From: Nitrospira sp. SG-bin1
Lineage (GTDB): Bacteria > Nitrospirota > Nitrospiria > Nitrospirales > Nitrospiraceae
NCBI GenBank assembly: GCA_002083365.1
Contig: LVWS01000043.1
Location: forward strand, 1-64,000
Direction: 5' to 3'
Length of the DNA: 64,000 bases
The position numbers and the translations under genes are program-made. Below the pieces are notes generated by a model. The model ran no database searches and was not told the origin of the DNA. It worked only from the letters and a program-made list of their open reading frames with translations. Below, piece after piece: positions 1 through 7,237 of the stretch. The number at the start of each line of letters is the position of its first letter. Position 1 is the stretch's first letter.

Positions 1-46
1 CATTCCGCGCGGAGAATAAATCAGACCTTCCCTAAGTGAAAGGATC

Positions 47-592
47 GTGATTCATCCTGCCATTCCGGAAGCCATCTTGGCCTTGCCGACGGCGATGCTG
101 TTCGTACTCTATTACATAGTGGGCGATTTCGGAGCCTACTGGATTCATCGGCTTTTGCATCTCGCCCCTTTGTGGAGAATGCATAGATGGCACCATTCGC
201 CAACCACCATGTACTGGTTGGCCGGCTATCGGACATCGCTTACTCAACTGGTCTTCTTCAACTTGCCATGGATGTTCGCATCTTCTTTATTCGGTATGGC
301 CCCCTGGTGGATGTATCTGCTGGCCTTGTCTTCCCACATGGTGCTGAACGACTGGATGCATATGAACGTGACTTGGCGTTCGAATCGGCTGGAGTGGGTG
401 CTGGTGACGCCGCGCTATCACCATATTCATCATAGCTGCGATCCGGCCCTCTATAACACCAACTTCGGCGTGACATTCAGTCTATGGGATCGTCTGTTTG
501 GAACCTACACAGACCCGGACCAGGTCAAAGAACCCATCTCGTTCGGGATTGGGGAAAAGGTTCCTCTGGCCCGTCTCGTTGCGGGATTCTAA
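47..592 (+). CDS. Sterol desaturase / fatty acid hydroxylase family membrane protein
   Basis: A membrane di-iron hydroxylase-like protein of 181 residues. The histidine clusters typical of the family are visible: HRLLH near residue 34, HRWHH near residue 47 and HHIHH near residue 125, which would ligate two irons. Hydrophobic stretches near residues 10-28 and 70-95 are likely membrane segments. The family hydroxylates or desaturates lipids or sterols; the substrate here cannot be told. The start is a GTG, and an in-frame stop at 17-19 lies just upstream, so the frame cannot extend further. The protein is shorter than the usual 250-300 residues and lacks the N-terminal membrane region of longer relatives, so it is either a short form or a 5'-truncated gene whose beginning is outside the window. 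Confidence 0.75.
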   Translation: MIHPAIPEAILALPTAMLFVLYYIVGDFGAYWIHRLLHLAPLWRMHRWHHSPTTMYWLAGYRTSLTQLVFFNLPWMFASSLFGMAPWWMYLLALSSHMVLNDWMHMNVTWRSNRLEWVLVTPRYHHIHHSCDPALYNTNFGVTFSLWDRLFGTYTDPDQVKEPISFGIGEKVPLARLVAGF

Positions 593-606
593 CCGGCGAA
601 GAGAAG

Positions 607-1413
607 TCACCGCTCCACATACCCGTCCACCTGAAAGACGGCGCGATCCTCTAAGCGAACCGCTGTCAGTTGCCGTCCCCACACACAGCCGCTGTCTAGT
701 GCGAGGTGGCCGGGCTCCAGGTGAAGACCCAGGGCCGCCCAGTGGCCGGTGATGATCGTGGCGTCGCCACTGCGACGATGGGGGATGCGAAACCAGGGAG
801 CGAACCCGTTAGGAGTTTTTTCAGGTGGGCCGGAAAAATCGGACAGTTCTCCGGTCGGCGTGCAGGTTCTGAGTCTGGTCAATACACGCGCAATACTTAC
901 CAGCCGGTCTATTCCCACGAGCGAAGGGGTCCACTGCGGCGCCGGACCGGAAAAAAGCTCTTGGAGAAAGGTTCGATAGGTGGGGCCGGACAATACAGCC
1001 TCTACGTCTTCCGCATATTGCACAGTGTCCGCGATCGTCCATTGCGGCAGTAGTCCCGCGTGGACCATGAGGAAACCGTTCTCGTGGTGATGCAGCGGCT
1101 GTTGACGGAGCCAAGCGAGTAGTTCGTGCCGATCAGGAGCTGCCAGCACATCCTGGATCGTATCTTTCGGTCGTAGCGGCACGATTCCTTCTGCAACAGC
1201 GAGCAGAAACACGTCGTGGTTGCCGAGCACTGTGCGCGCGGAGCCGTCGAGTGTCTTCACATAGCGGAGGACTTCGAGCGAGTCCGGCCCTCGATTGATC
1301 AGATCGCCGACGAACCAGAGACGATCCTTGGCCGGATCGAATCGGATCCGCCGTACGAGACGTTGCAAGGCATCGTGACATCCCTGCACATCACCGATTG
1401 CGTATGTCGCCAT
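607..1413 (-). CDS. apaH: Symmetrical bis(5'-nucleosyl)-tetraphosphatase (diadenosine tetraphosphatase)
   Basis: Hydrolyses Ap4A to two ADP in the cytoplasm, controlling dinucleoside polyphosphates made under stress. The 268-residue product has the calcineurin-type phosphoesterase metal motifs: GDVQGC at residues 7-12, GDLINRGPDS near residue 36, GNHD near residue 64, and a downstream VHAGLLPQW block, all typical of ApaH. Length fits the family (about 270-280). It is the last gene of a likely minus-strand group with queF and the metV-like gene. The end lies 15 bases from the convergent hydroxylase gene. Confidence 0.93.
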   Translation of the reverse strand: MATYAIGDVQGCHDALQRLVRRIRFDPAKDRLWFVGDLINRGPDSLEVLRYVKTLDGSARTVLGNHDVFLLAVAEGIVPLRPKDTIQDVLAAPDRHELLAWLRQQPLHHHENGFLMVHAGLLPQWTIADTVQYAEDVEAVLSGPTYRTFLQELFSGPAPQWTPSLVGIDRLVSIARVLTRLRTCTPTGELSDFSGPPEKTPNGFAPWFRIPHRRSGDATIITGHWAALGLHLEPGHLALDSGCVWGRQLTAVRLEDRAVFQVDGYVER

Positions 1414-1504
1414 GGACTGACTTGGCCTCCGTCTGTTTTAGCATCTGGAGGTGAAGGGGAAAGGAAGTGCGGTTCTTGAATTTATCAGCTTTGCTGCGGA
1501 TCGC

Positions 1505-1924
1505 CTATGGATACTTCGCTTCGATCTTGCTCGACAGGCCTCCGCGTGCGGTGAATGTACCGGTGACCGATGCCCAGACGGGACGGCAGGCTTTGACAAT
1601 ATCGTGAAGGATCCTGTTGACGGCGTTTTCGTAAAAAATACCGAGATTGCGGTAGGCGTGGATGTACATCTTGAGCGCTTTGAGCTCGAGACATTCTTTG
1701 TCGGGCATGTAGTGCAGGGTAATGGTTCCGAAGTCCGGCAAATTGGTCTTTGGGCAGATGGCCGTATATTCTGGAATCTCGATCGTGATCTCGTAGCCCT
1801 TGTACTGGTTCGGGAACGTTTCAATCTCAGGCAACGGAGAATGAATTCCGCTCTTTGCATGCCGTTCATTGTAACCAAGCGTAGTCGTTCGCCCGTTCCT
1901 GTTCACCGTTTTACCCTTCACCAT
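1505..1924 (-). CDS. queF: NADPH-dependent 7-cyano-7-deazaguanine reductase
   Basis: Reduces preQ0 to preQ1 in queuosine tRNA-modification synthesis. The 139-residue protein is the short unimodular QueF type. Catalytic Cys57 lies in CPKTNLPDFGT with Asp64 following, and the diagnostic QueF motif appears as ELKALKMY at residues 80-87. His90 and the C-terminal Glu-rich region are also family-like. The ATG at 1924 gives the normal short-type length. It sits 27 bases downstream of the metV-like gene and upstream of apaH, so co-transcription is likely. No other queuosine gene is in the window. Confidence 0.95.
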   Translation of the reverse strand: MVKGKTVNRNGRTTTLGYNERHAKSGIHSPLPEIETFPNQYKGYEITIEIPEYTAICPKTNLPDFGTITLHYMPDKECLELKALKMYIHAYRNLGIFYENAVNRILHDIVKACRPVWASVTGTFTARGGLSSKIEAKYP

Positions 1925-1950
1925 CTACCTCTATCTCTTACATTCACTAT

Positions 1951-2199
1951 TCAGACTTGTTTCATCCATTCAGTTTGGCCGAGTTTCTCCAGTTCGATGT
2001 AGAGCGACACCCATGGACACTTCATCTCAGGATAGACCTCACAAAGTCCACCTTTGCGGACCCCTCCGCAGGGACCGTGTGCCATGAATTTCGGACATTC
2101 AGCCTTGACTGAATTGTCGGGAATCGGCGGACGTTTATGGACGCCTCCGACATGGATACCGGCATCATCTTCACCCGGGATAAGAACGCGTAATGGCAT
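1951..2199 (-). CDS. MetV-like zinc/cysteine protein (methylenetetrahydrofolate reductase C-terminal family)
   Basis: A small cysteine-rich protein of the family known as the methylenetetrahydrofolate reductase C-terminal domain, which in acetogens is the MetV partner of MetF. The core CPKFMAHGPCGGVR and GGLCEVYPEMKCPW gives four closely spaced conserved cysteines, a likely metal site. I chose the ATG at 2199 (82 residues). The frame is open to a TTG at 2235, which would add 12 residues, and neither start has a strong ribosome site. No metF lies next to it, so its reductase partner must be elsewhere or it acts alone. The assignment to the family is firm; its role in C1 metabolism here is inferred. 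Confidence 0.8.
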   Translation of the reverse strand: MPLRVLIPGEDDAGIHVGGVHKRPPIPDNSVKAECPKFMAHGPCGGVRKGGLCEVYPEMKCPWVSLYIELEKLGQTEWMKQV

Positions 2200-2664
2200 G
2201 ATGTGCAGTGTAAACGGAATGCAGTGGATCAGCAATGTCTAAACGTGACATGACGCATAGGAAGTTTAAAAAGGTGTCCTCACTTATTGGGCCGTTTGGG
2301 GCGAATGGCCTATCTTGCTGGCTGAATCTAGGCCTTCTTTTGGATATCTTGGGCCATCTTAGAAGTTGCTTTGATTTTCATGGCGTTATACTATCAAAGA
2401 AAGTTCGTTAAAAAATCCCGAAAGGAGTCAGTAGGGAGTCTGTGTAAGGAGTCTGTATGTTGGGTATGTGGGGATAGCTTCAGGGCGAGAAAAGGACCGG
2501 CAAAGATTGACAGTCTTTTTTCCGCTTTGCTAGGATGCCCGAGGTTAGGTGACCATTTAAGTAGTCCAAATCTCCAAGCCCCCAAGTTTTTTCGATGCAT
2601 GTCGGTCGTGTGAAAAAATATGAGCAGCGGTCGCCCGTTGCCAACGATATAAGGGAGGTGCCGG
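2200..2664. other. Intergenic region upstream of the oxidoreductase operon
   Basis: This 465-base gap separates the divergent metV-like gene from the oxidoreductase operon. It holds a good sigma-70-type promoter at 2507-2536. It also has three imperfect copies of a GGAGTCTGT-like word at about 2425-2458, which could be a regulator site or chance. An open frame at 2371-2613 has no recognisable motif and no good ribosome site, so I do not call it a gene. Confidence 0.5.
2507..2536 (+). promoter_or_regulatory. Putative sigma-70 promoter of the 2-oxoacid:ferredoxin oxidoreductase operon
   Basis: A perfect -35 hexamer TTGACA at 2507-2512 is followed after 18 bases by TAGGAT at 2531-2536. Transcription would start near 2543, giving a leader of about 120 bases before the ribosome site AAGGGAGGTG and the ATG at 2665. 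It is the best promoter match in the gap. The call rests on consensus match and position only. Confidence 0.55.
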
Positions 2665-3558
2665 ATGAGTCTTGATTATGTCAAATTTTCCAATGGATTC
2701 GAGAAGTTTATGCCAAAGGAATATCGAGACATGGTGGAACATGGGCCCTTTGGGAAAAAGGTCACTGTTTCCCAAATGGGAAGTTTCAAGGAAGTGTTGG
2801 AAGAGCATCCGATGTGTGCCGGTTGCGCGATGACACTCTTCATTCGACTCGCCATGATCGCATTTCCCAATCCCGAAGACACCATTACGGTCGGCACTGC
2901 TGGTTGTGGTCGACTTGCCATCTCTCAGGCTGCAATTCCCTTTGTCTACGGCAACTACGGCGATCAGAATGGAGTCGCGAGCGGTCTGTCCCGAGGTCTC
3001 CGTCTTCGCTTCGGCGACAAGCCGAAGGACGTGGTTGTGATGGCTGGAGACGGTGGAACGGCGGACATTGGATTTCAACAGGTGCTCCATTCCTGGTTCC
3101 GAAAAGAGCGGTTCACGACGATCATGTTGGACAACGAGGTCTATGGCAACACCGGCGGCCAGGAGAGCGGTATGACCAACCGCGGCGCCGTACTCAAGAT
3201 GGCACCGCTCGGTAAAAAGTTCGAGAAAATGGACATGGTGCAGATGGCGAAAGTTGCCGGGTGTGCCTATGTCGCCACGGTAGTGCCGAACAACCCGCGC
3301 CGTGTGGAAAGCGTCATCAAGAAAGCCGTGTTGATCGCGCGCGAGGTTGGATCGACCTATATACAAGCCTACACGTCGTGCAATATCGAATATGCCATTC
3401 CGACCGACAAGGTCATGGAAGATGCGAAGACGGTCGAGAACGACCGGTATCAGTTCACGGAATATGTCAGCGAAGAAGCCAAGCAATACCTCACCGAGCG
3501 CTACGGGTATAAGGAGTTTCTTGCCAAGCCCGCTGCTGCCATTCCGAGCAAGGCCTAA
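2665..3558 (+). CDS. 2-oxoacid:ferredoxin oxidoreductase, beta (TPP-binding) subunit
   Basis: Catalytic thiamine-diphosphate subunit of a pyruvate or 2-oxoglutarate:ferredoxin oxidoreductase, which in the rTCA cycle reductively carboxylates acetyl-CoA or succinyl-CoA with reduced ferredoxin. The 297-residue protein has the TPP/Mg motif GDGG at residues 128-131 with the following Asn near 157-162. Cysteines at 51, 54 (CAGC) and 81 plus a later Cys in YTSCNIEY fit the 4Fe-4S cluster of beta subunits. It opens the five-gene operon and has a strong ribosome site. Sequence alone does not settle which oxoacid is used. The symbols porB and forB are both used for such genes in Nitrospira, so none is given. 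Confidence 0.9.
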   Translation: MSLDYVKFSNGFEKFMPKEYRDMVEHGPFGKKVTVSQMGSFKEVLEEHPMCAGCAMTLFIRLAMIAFPNPEDTITVGTAGCGRLAISQAAIPFVYGNYGDQNGVASGLSRGLRLRFGDKPKDVVVMAGDGGTADIGFQQVLHSWFRKERFTTIMLDNEVYGNTGGQESGMTNRGAVLKMAPLGKKFEKMDMVQMAKVAGCAYVATVVPNNPRRVESVIKKAVLIAREVGSTYIQAYTSCNIEYAIPTDKVMEDAKTVENDRYQFTEYVSEEAKQYLTERYGYKEFLAKPAAAIPSKA

Positions 3559-3582
3559 GCACTCACGAGGGGGAGGTTAATC

Positions 3583-4299
3583 ATGGCAAAACGTTTCAAT
3601 ATTCGAATGGCGGGTGTCGGTGGGCAGGGTGTCGTCACTGGTTCACATATTCTCAGCACGGCCGTCATCAATGCCGGCGGAGAAAGTACGATCGTACCGT
3701 TCTATGGATCGGAGAAGCGGATGGCGCCGGTCGAGAGCTACGTCCGGGTCTCGGATGAGCCGATTTATGAAATTGGCGAAATTACTTTTCCGCATATCAT
3801 CATCATCTTTCATCCGCAGGTCATTACGCACGGCAAGTCTTACACGATGCCGTTCTACTTTGGCCTGAAGGAAGATGGGATTGCCTTGATCAATAACGAT
3901 GGGCCGATGAACCTCCACAGAGATCAGGCGCGTGAGCTGCAAGAGCGTCGCGCGAAACTCTATTACTTTCCCGCGACGAAGATTTCATTGGAAGTCGCAG
4001 GTATGGATCTCGCCACGAACATGGCGCTCATGGGCTGTATTGGCGCAATTACGGGTTTGACCAGTATGGCCGGGCTGGATCAGGCGGTGAAAGATCGGTT
4101 CCTCGGCAAAGGGTTCGTGGTGTCCGGCGGAACCGCTGCGCTCGACAGCGTTGTGGAGCGAAAGTTCAAGAAGAAACAGGAACTGATCGAGAAAAACGTG
4201 GCTGTCATGCGGGCGGGATGGAACTATGCCGTCGACCATGGGTGGGCCTCAGCCGACGTCAAGCGTGCGGAAGAGCCGGTGGCAACGGCCACCGCGTAG
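3583..4299 (+). CDS. 2-oxoacid:ferredoxin oxidoreductase, gamma subunit
   Basis: Gamma subunit of the oxidoreductase, 238 residues. The N-terminus carries the glycine-rich GVGGQGVVTGSHIL motif that marks this subunit, near residues 12-25, and the PFYGSEKRMAP region that follows is also characteristic. In this enzyme family gamma helps form the CoA-binding and interface region. It lies 24 bases after the beta gene behind the ribosome site GGGGGAGG, so the two are co-translated. The C-terminus has a charged, Ala/Thr-rich tail. The substrate ambiguity of the beta subunit applies here too. Confidence 0.9.
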   Translation: MAKRFNIRMAGVGGQGVVTGSHILSTAVINAGGESTIVPFYGSEKRMAPVESYVRVSDEPIYEIGEITFPHIIIIFHPQVITHGKSYTMPFYFGLKEDGIALINNDGPMNLHRDQARELQERRAKLYYFPATKISLEVAGMDLATNMALMGCIGAITGLTSMAGLDQAVKDRFLGKGFVVSGGTAALDSVVERKFKKKQELIEKNVAVMRAGWNYAVDHGWASADVKRAEEPVATATA

Positions 4300-4321
4300 T
4301 CGAGCCACATAAGGAGTTTTT

Positions 4322-4645
4322 ATGTACCTCGTAGCCGATATCAGTGTTGAAATCTGTGCTGCAAAGAGCTGTAAGCTCTGTACGCAATATTGCCCGGAGG
4401 CCAATACGATTCAGTACAGCGACGAACTGGGCAAGGATAAGGGATTCAAATACGGCTCGGCCTACGTGGCAGTGGATCGCTGCAAGGGCTGCGCGCAATG
4501 CGTGTGGGTCTGCGACAACATGGCCAAGAACAACGCCATCAAGATGATCATGATCGATCAGTTACCGAAGGCGGCTCTGACAGAGAACATCACCTATGGT
4601 GAAAAGAGCACGACGGCCGTTTTGGCCAGTCCGGTCGTCGGATAA
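4322..4645 (+). CDS. 2-oxoacid:ferredoxin oxidoreductase, ferredoxin-like subunit (two 4Fe-4S motifs)
   Basis: A 107-residue electron-transfer subunit. The first cluster motif is C-x4-CKLCTQYCPE near residues 13-26, and the second is CKGCAQCVWVCDN near residues 58-70, so two 4Fe-4S clusters are likely. It would carry electrons between external ferredoxin and the TPP subunit. The spacing of the first motif (an extra cysteine four residues upstream) differs slightly from a standard ferredoxin. It lies 22 bases after gamma, with ribosome site AAGGAG. Confidence 0.88.
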   Translation: MYLVADISVEICAAKSCKLCTQYCPEANTIQYSDELGKDKGFKYGSAYVAVDRCKGCAQCVWVCDNMAKNNAIKMIMIDQLPKAALTENITYGEKSTTAVLASPVVG

Positions 4646-4667
4646 GTATCGAGGAAAGGGGAAGGGC

Positions 4668-5432
4668 GTGGCAACAACACAGGATACTAGAGAGCGCATC
4701 ATCGTACCCGGGCCTGCGGGCTTCCATCCTCCGTCAGCCGCGCAATTGGGTGTGTCACTACCGGATCCTGGGCAGGGTTTGTTTTATGGGTTACTGGAGC
4801 CGAATGAAGAAGTCGTCATTGAAGAGATGGCGCGGAAAATGCTGACGAGTCCGAACGCGACTCTCTTCCCAGGACCGCTGTTGCTCTGGGCTTGGAACGA
4901 CCATGCCGTGGAAAAAGCAAAAGCGACATTGGAAATCGCCGCGCAAATTCCGGAAGTCATGATCATTCCAATGCCGGATTATCGGCCCAAGTATCCGAAG
5001 ATCGATCCCGAAGAAGTCATCAACCCCAATCATCCCAACCTCACGATTTGGGGCAATAAGATCGAAGCCTGCATCTTCATCGGTGTGCATTGTCACTACG
5101 CGAATTTGACCCTCAAGATGATCCGAGCGGGGACGAATTGCTGCACCATGGCAATTTGCGCCGAGCAGGGCCATGAGGATGCGATGCTCACCATTCGCGA
5201 TTCAGATACGGCCAAATTGAAGCGTGTTGCTCAAATCTTCAAGCGGGTACGTGAACAAATGGGCATCAAATTACCGGAAAACGGTGAGAACGTGCGCTTT
5301 ACCGGAACGCAATCAAAAGTGCATGGCGGAAAGACCCATACCAATCCGATGGCCTTTGTCCCGACACCGGGGGGGGCCGGCAGCGCGGCGATGTTCGGTC
5401 ATTCAGCAGAACAGATGAAGCGAGAAGGGTAG
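4668..5432 (+). CDS. 2-oxoacid:ferredoxin oxidoreductase accessory subunit, CODH beta-like family
   Basis: A 254-residue protein of the family often labelled 'carbon monoxide dehydrogenase beta subunit', which occurs as an extra subunit in the five-subunit oxidoreductases of rTCA bacteria such as Hydrogenobacter and Nitrospira. No cluster-binding motif is evident; visible features are FPGPLLLWAW near residue 67, a Pro-rich MIIPMPDYRPKYPKIDPEE block and a paired Cys in NCCTMAICAE. I chose the GTG at 4668 because GAGGAAAGGGGAAGG precedes it; a longer frame from 4596 would overlap the previous gene and add a non-conserved basic stretch. Membership of the complex is inferred from the operon; its biochemical role is unknown. 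Confidence 0.8.
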   Translation: MATTQDTRERIIVPGPAGFHPPSAAQLGVSLPDPGQGLFYGLLEPNEEVVIEEMARKMLTSPNATLFPGPLLLWAWNDHAVEKAKATLEIAAQIPEVMIIPMPDYRPKYPKIDPEEVINPNHPNLTIWGNKIEACIFIGVHCHYANLTLKMIRAGTNCCTMAICAEQGHEDAMLTIRDSDTAKLKRVAQIFKRVREQMGIKLPENGENVRFTGTQSKVHGGKTHTNPMAFVPTPGGAGSAAMFGHSAEQMKREG

Positions 5433-5471
5433 GTTGAGCGCACAGCTCACCATCTTTATAGAGGTGAAACC

Positions 5472-6806
5472 ATGAGCGAGACCGAAGTCAAAACCAATCC
5501 ACAAGGCGATCCGATCACCAGCGTCGCGGTGCCAAAGTCGGATGGGAAAAAAGATCCCCATGGCGAAGCGAAAAGGCAGCGGGTGGTGACGCCGGAATAT
5601 ATGTTTCACGAGGCGCCTCGGACAAAAGAGTTCATTACAGGCAGCGAAGCGGCAAAGGAGGCGATCCGCCGTTCGAATGTGGACTTGGCCATCGCCTATC
5701 CGATCACGCCGCAGAGCGAAACCATGCAGCTCGTCGGAGTACTCTACGGCGAAGGGTACGTGAAAGAATACTACCGTGGCGAAGAAGAGGTGGGCGTGAT
5801 GGCGGCGATTGCCGGTGGATCGCGCTCGGGTGTCCGATGTTATACGGCCACGGCCGGACCCGGTACGCTGCGCGGTCTGGAAGGGATTGCCTCTTGGCCG
5901 GGCCACCGTCTTCCGGTCGTCGCCATGTTTACCTGCCGCGTGGTCAATGCGCCGCTGGCCATTCAACCGGACAACATCGAAGTGTCCTACCTGCTCAACT
6001 GCGGCATGATTGTGTTCCACGCCGAAAATCAGCAGGATATGTTCGACTTTACGATGGCCGGTTTCACGATTAGCGAAAAGAATGACGTGACATTGCCGGT
6101 AGGGGTCTGCTGCGACGGCTTCTTTGTAACGCATGCCCGTGGTTATGTGCGCATGCAGGATCGTGGCATCAAGTTGCCGCCGCGAGAAGCTTGGCGCGGA
6201 GCTGTTCCGGTGCTCGATGCAGAAAATCCTCCCGCTCGTCTGTCCCGCGATGCGCCGGTCCAGAAATCAAATTTCATGGCGTACAACATTCACGCCGTCT
6301 GGCAACAGGAAGTCTGGGCGGCAGTCGAGCGCTCGCGCAAATACATCGATCGGTATCTGGGCGGATTGCTCACGGCAGAGAATGTCGACGATGCCGAAGT
6401 GATCATCATTGCGTCCGGCAGCGCTGCCGCGCAATCGCGCGAAGCGGTTCGTCTCTGCAAGGAAAAGGGCATGAAGGTCGGATTGATCAAAGTCCGGTCC
6501 CTCCGTCCGTTCCCGACGAAGGAACTCCGTCAGTTGTGCGGCAAGGCCAAGCTGATCGTAGTCCCTGAATTCAATTACGTCGGTTGGTTGGCGAAGGAAG
6601 TGGCGACCGCCATCTACGGGTTCTCCAACGCAAAAATCATCGGCGGCCCGCGCGTGTATGGTGGTCAGTCGATGCCGGTGGAATTGATCGTGGATGAGGT
6701 TGAATCCGGTGTGAGCGGAAAGAAGTCTACCAACGTTGCGATGTCGCAGATCATGGGGGGCGTCGTCAATCAGGACGAGGTCGCCCACTTCATGCGCAGC
6801 ATCTGA
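5472..6806 (+). CDS. 2-oxoacid:ferredoxin oxidoreductase, alpha subunit
   Basis: Alpha subunit, 444 residues, with the transketolase pyrimidine-binding type N-terminal domain and a C-terminal domain II. Motifs include ITGSEAAKEAIRRSNVDLAI and AYPITPQSET near residues 56-84, EEEVGVMAAIAGGSRSG near 105-121, and TATAGPGTLRGLEG near 125-138. A 55-residue polar N-terminal extension precedes the conserved core. It ends the operon, followed 25 bases later by a perfect terminator hairpin. With the beta, gamma and two small subunits it would form the five-subunit enzyme. Confidence 0.9.
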   Translation: MSETEVKTNPQGDPITSVAVPKSDGKKDPHGEAKRQRVVTPEYMFHEAPRTKEFITGSEAAKEAIRRSNVDLAIAYPITPQSETMQLVGVLYGEGYVKEYYRGEEEVGVMAAIAGGSRSGVRCYTATAGPGTLRGLEGIASWPGHRLPVVAMFTCRVVNAPLAIQPDNIEVSYLLNCGMIVFHAENQQDMFDFTMAGFTISEKNDVTLPVGVCCDGFFVTHARGYVRMQDRGIKLPPREAWRGAVPVLDAENPPARLSRDAPVQKSNFMAYNIHAVWQQEVWAAVERSRKYIDRYLGGLLTAENVDDAEVIIIASGSAAAQSREAVRLCKEKGMKVGLIKVRSLRPFPTKELRQLCGKAKLIVVPEFNYVGWLAKEVATAIYGFSNAKIIGGPRVYGGQSMPVELIVDEVESGVSGKKSTNVAMSQIMGGVVNQDEVAHFMRSI

Positions 6807-6831
6807 GTCAGCATATTCTCGTGAATGAAAT

Positions 6832-6868
6832 AAAGAGCCTGTCCGGGAGACCGGACAGGCTCTTTTGC
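6832..6868 (+). terminator. Rho-independent terminator of the oxidoreductase operon
   Basis: A perfect 15-base-pair stem (6832-6846 with 6851-6865) encloses the tetraloop GAGA, and the descending arm ends in a T-rich CTCTTTTG. The ascending arm starts with AAA, so the hairpin may also work from the opposite strand. It lies 25 bases after the alpha-subunit stop. Confidence 0.9.
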
Positions 6869-6950
6869 TTTGGCCGCCGCGTGGCCCGTCATCCGTGAAA
6901 CGATCCCGCAAGCATTGCAACGGACGCTTCACGAGATACGAGTACCGTCG

Positions 6951-7199
6951 TTACCCTTGAATTTCATCCTCTATCATTTCTTCGCTGGCCGGCATGCCGT
7001 AGGCCACATACTTCGCGTATGAGAGATAAATTGAGGCACTATCAGTCATCGCCTTCGAGCCGGCCGTCAGGCGGACGACCTTGTCGGAGCCGGGCGGTTC
7101 CACGTTCTGTAACATCGTGACATGGTCGTGCAAGAGCCTGATATAGCGTTCTACGGCTGATTCGACGTCTTTATAGGCTTTCAGGATGTCATCCGTCAT
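6951..7199 (-). CDS. Small conserved-looking hypothetical protein
   Basis: I do not recognise this 82-residue acidic protein. It starts MTDDILKAYKDVESAVER and is predicted mostly helical, with no cysteine, signal or membrane segment. The ATG at 7199 is chosen because GGAGGACAAC lies just upstream on the minus strand; the open frame continues nine codons further without a better start. It is divergent from the Rsm22-like gene and could share its control region. Confidence 0.65.
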   Translation of the reverse strand: MTDDILKAYKDVESAVERYIRLLHDHVTMLQNVEPPGSDKVVRLTAGSKAMTDSASIYLSYAKYVAYGMPASEEMIEDEIQG

Positions 7200-7237
7200 G
7201 GTTGTCCTCCGCAATAAGCAGAGCATACACTACCGGA

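Noticed and set aside
2371..2613. An 80-codon frame upstream of the oxidoreductase operon
   Set aside because: It overlaps the likely promoter at 2507-2536 and has no protein-like composition.
4596..4667. An upstream start for the CODH-beta-like subunit
   Set aside because: The added 24 residues are basic, overlap the ferredoxin-like gene and lack a ribosome site, while the GTG at 4668 has a strong one.
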